A stretch of DNA of 6,051 nt from contig CAZLNO010000156.1 in assembly GCA_964561005.1 (NCBI GenBank), positions 1 to 6,051 of the forward strand, given 5' to 3'. The translations under genes and the position numbers were made by a program. The notes beneath the pieces are model-generated. The model saw nothing but the letters and a program-made list of their open reading frames with translations, was not told the origin of the DNA and ran no database searches. Each line of letters opens with the position of its first letter. Within the stretch, counting starts at the first letter, position 1. Below are positions 5,666 through 6,051 of the stretch, in pieces. This stretch comes from CAZLNO01 sp964561005. Lineage in GTDB: Bacteria; Pseudomonadota; Alphaproteobacteria; Kiloniellales; Rhodovibrionaceae.

Positions 5666-6051
5666 ATGAGTGACGCGGACGATCTGGATCTCCGAGAGCT
5701 GGACGACGACGAACTCGTCAAGCAGATGCAGGACGACCTCTACGACGGCCTCAAGGACGAGGTCACCGAGGGCGTCGAGATCCTGCTGGAGCGGGGGTGG
5801 GAGCCGTACCGGGTTCTCACCGAGGCCCTCGTCGAGGGGATGCGGATCGTCGGCATCGACTTCCGTGACGGCATCCTCTTCGTGCCGGAAGTGCTGATGA
5901 GCGCCAACTCCATGAAGGCGGGCATGAACATCCTGCGCCCCCTGCTCGCGGAGAGCAACGCGCCCAAGCAGGGCAAGATGGTCATCGGCACCGTCAAGGG
6001 CGACATCCACGACATCGGCAAGAACCTCGTCACGATGATGATGGAGGGCGC
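5666..6051 (+). CDS. Methyltransferase-associated corrinoid protein, MttC/MtbC-like (3' partial)
   Basis: The first 128 residues of a cobalamin-binding protein are present; the full family length is a little over 200. Such proteins carry a methyl group on cobalamin between a substrate-specific methyltransferase (for methylamines or betaines) and a second one that passes it to a carrier such as tetrahydrofolate. Residues about 15-95 (ELVKQMQDDLYDGLKDEVTE, GWEPYRVLTEALVEGMRIVG, FVPEVLMSANSMKAGM) form the methionine-synthase-type helical cap. From about 104 the Rossmann-like B12 domain begins (KMVIGTVKGDIHDIGKN), with the DxHxxG motif at Asp113, His115 and Gly118; His115 would be the lower cobalt ligand. 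The start at 5666 has GAGG at 5655-5658, 7 bases away; the in-frame ATG at 5660 is too close to that site. The N-terminus is very acidic. The partner methyltransferase and the reactivation protein should lie to the right, outside the window, so the substrate is not known. Confidence 0.92.
   Translation, partial: MSDADDLDLRELDDDELVKQMQDDLYDGLKDEVTEGVEILLERGWEPYRVLTEALVEGMRIVGIDFRDGILFVPEVLMSANSMKAGMNILRPLLAESNAPKQGKMVIGTVKGDIHDIGKNLVTMMMEG

Noticed and set aside
5441..6010. Minus-strand frame of 189 codons
   Set aside because: It is antisense to the corrinoid protein, which has strong family motifs.

Overview
The window is high-GC bacterial DNA. The codon use, the cold-shock protein and the corrinoid protein suggest an alphaproteobacterium of the Rhodospirillales kind. 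This placement is inferred from family resemblance and no database was searched.

Region 1 (1-3938, + strand) is most of a branched-chain amino-acid type (HAAT/Liv) ABC importer. It holds a LivH-LivM permease fused into one chain (5' end cut by the window), the ATPase livG, and the ATPase livF, which overlaps livG by 7 bases. No periplasmic binding protein is in view. The permease gene and livG are usually adjacent, but here about 620 bp separate them. That gap holds an oppositely oriented parDE-type toxin-antitoxin pair (1827-2359, - strand). The antitoxin is intact. The toxin frame is cut at codon 33 by an in-frame TAA, apparently in place of a tyrosine codon, with an ATG directly after it. 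The toxin's TAG stop and the permease's TAG stop share one CTAG palindrome.

Region 2 (3952-5008, - strand) holds a hemolysin III/PAQR-like membrane protein convergent with livF across a 13-base gap. Upstream of it lies a 67-residue CspA-type cold-shock protein. A cluster of inverted repeats follows the csp stop, ending in a UUCG-loop intrinsic terminator, and a GC-rich hairpin sits in the csp leader.

Region 3 (5009-5665) is about 650 bp with no convincing gene, divergent between csp and the next gene. It is less GC-rich than its surroundings and contains several inverted repeats.

Region 4 (5666-end, + strand) is the N-terminal part of a methyltransferase-associated corrinoid protein (MttC/MtbC-like) with the DxHxxG cobalamin motif. 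It points to a corrinoid-dependent methylamine or betaine demethylation locus continuing to the right.

No wholly new system is evident. The most unusual points are the antisense toxin-antitoxin module inside the transporter operon and its apparently broken toxin.
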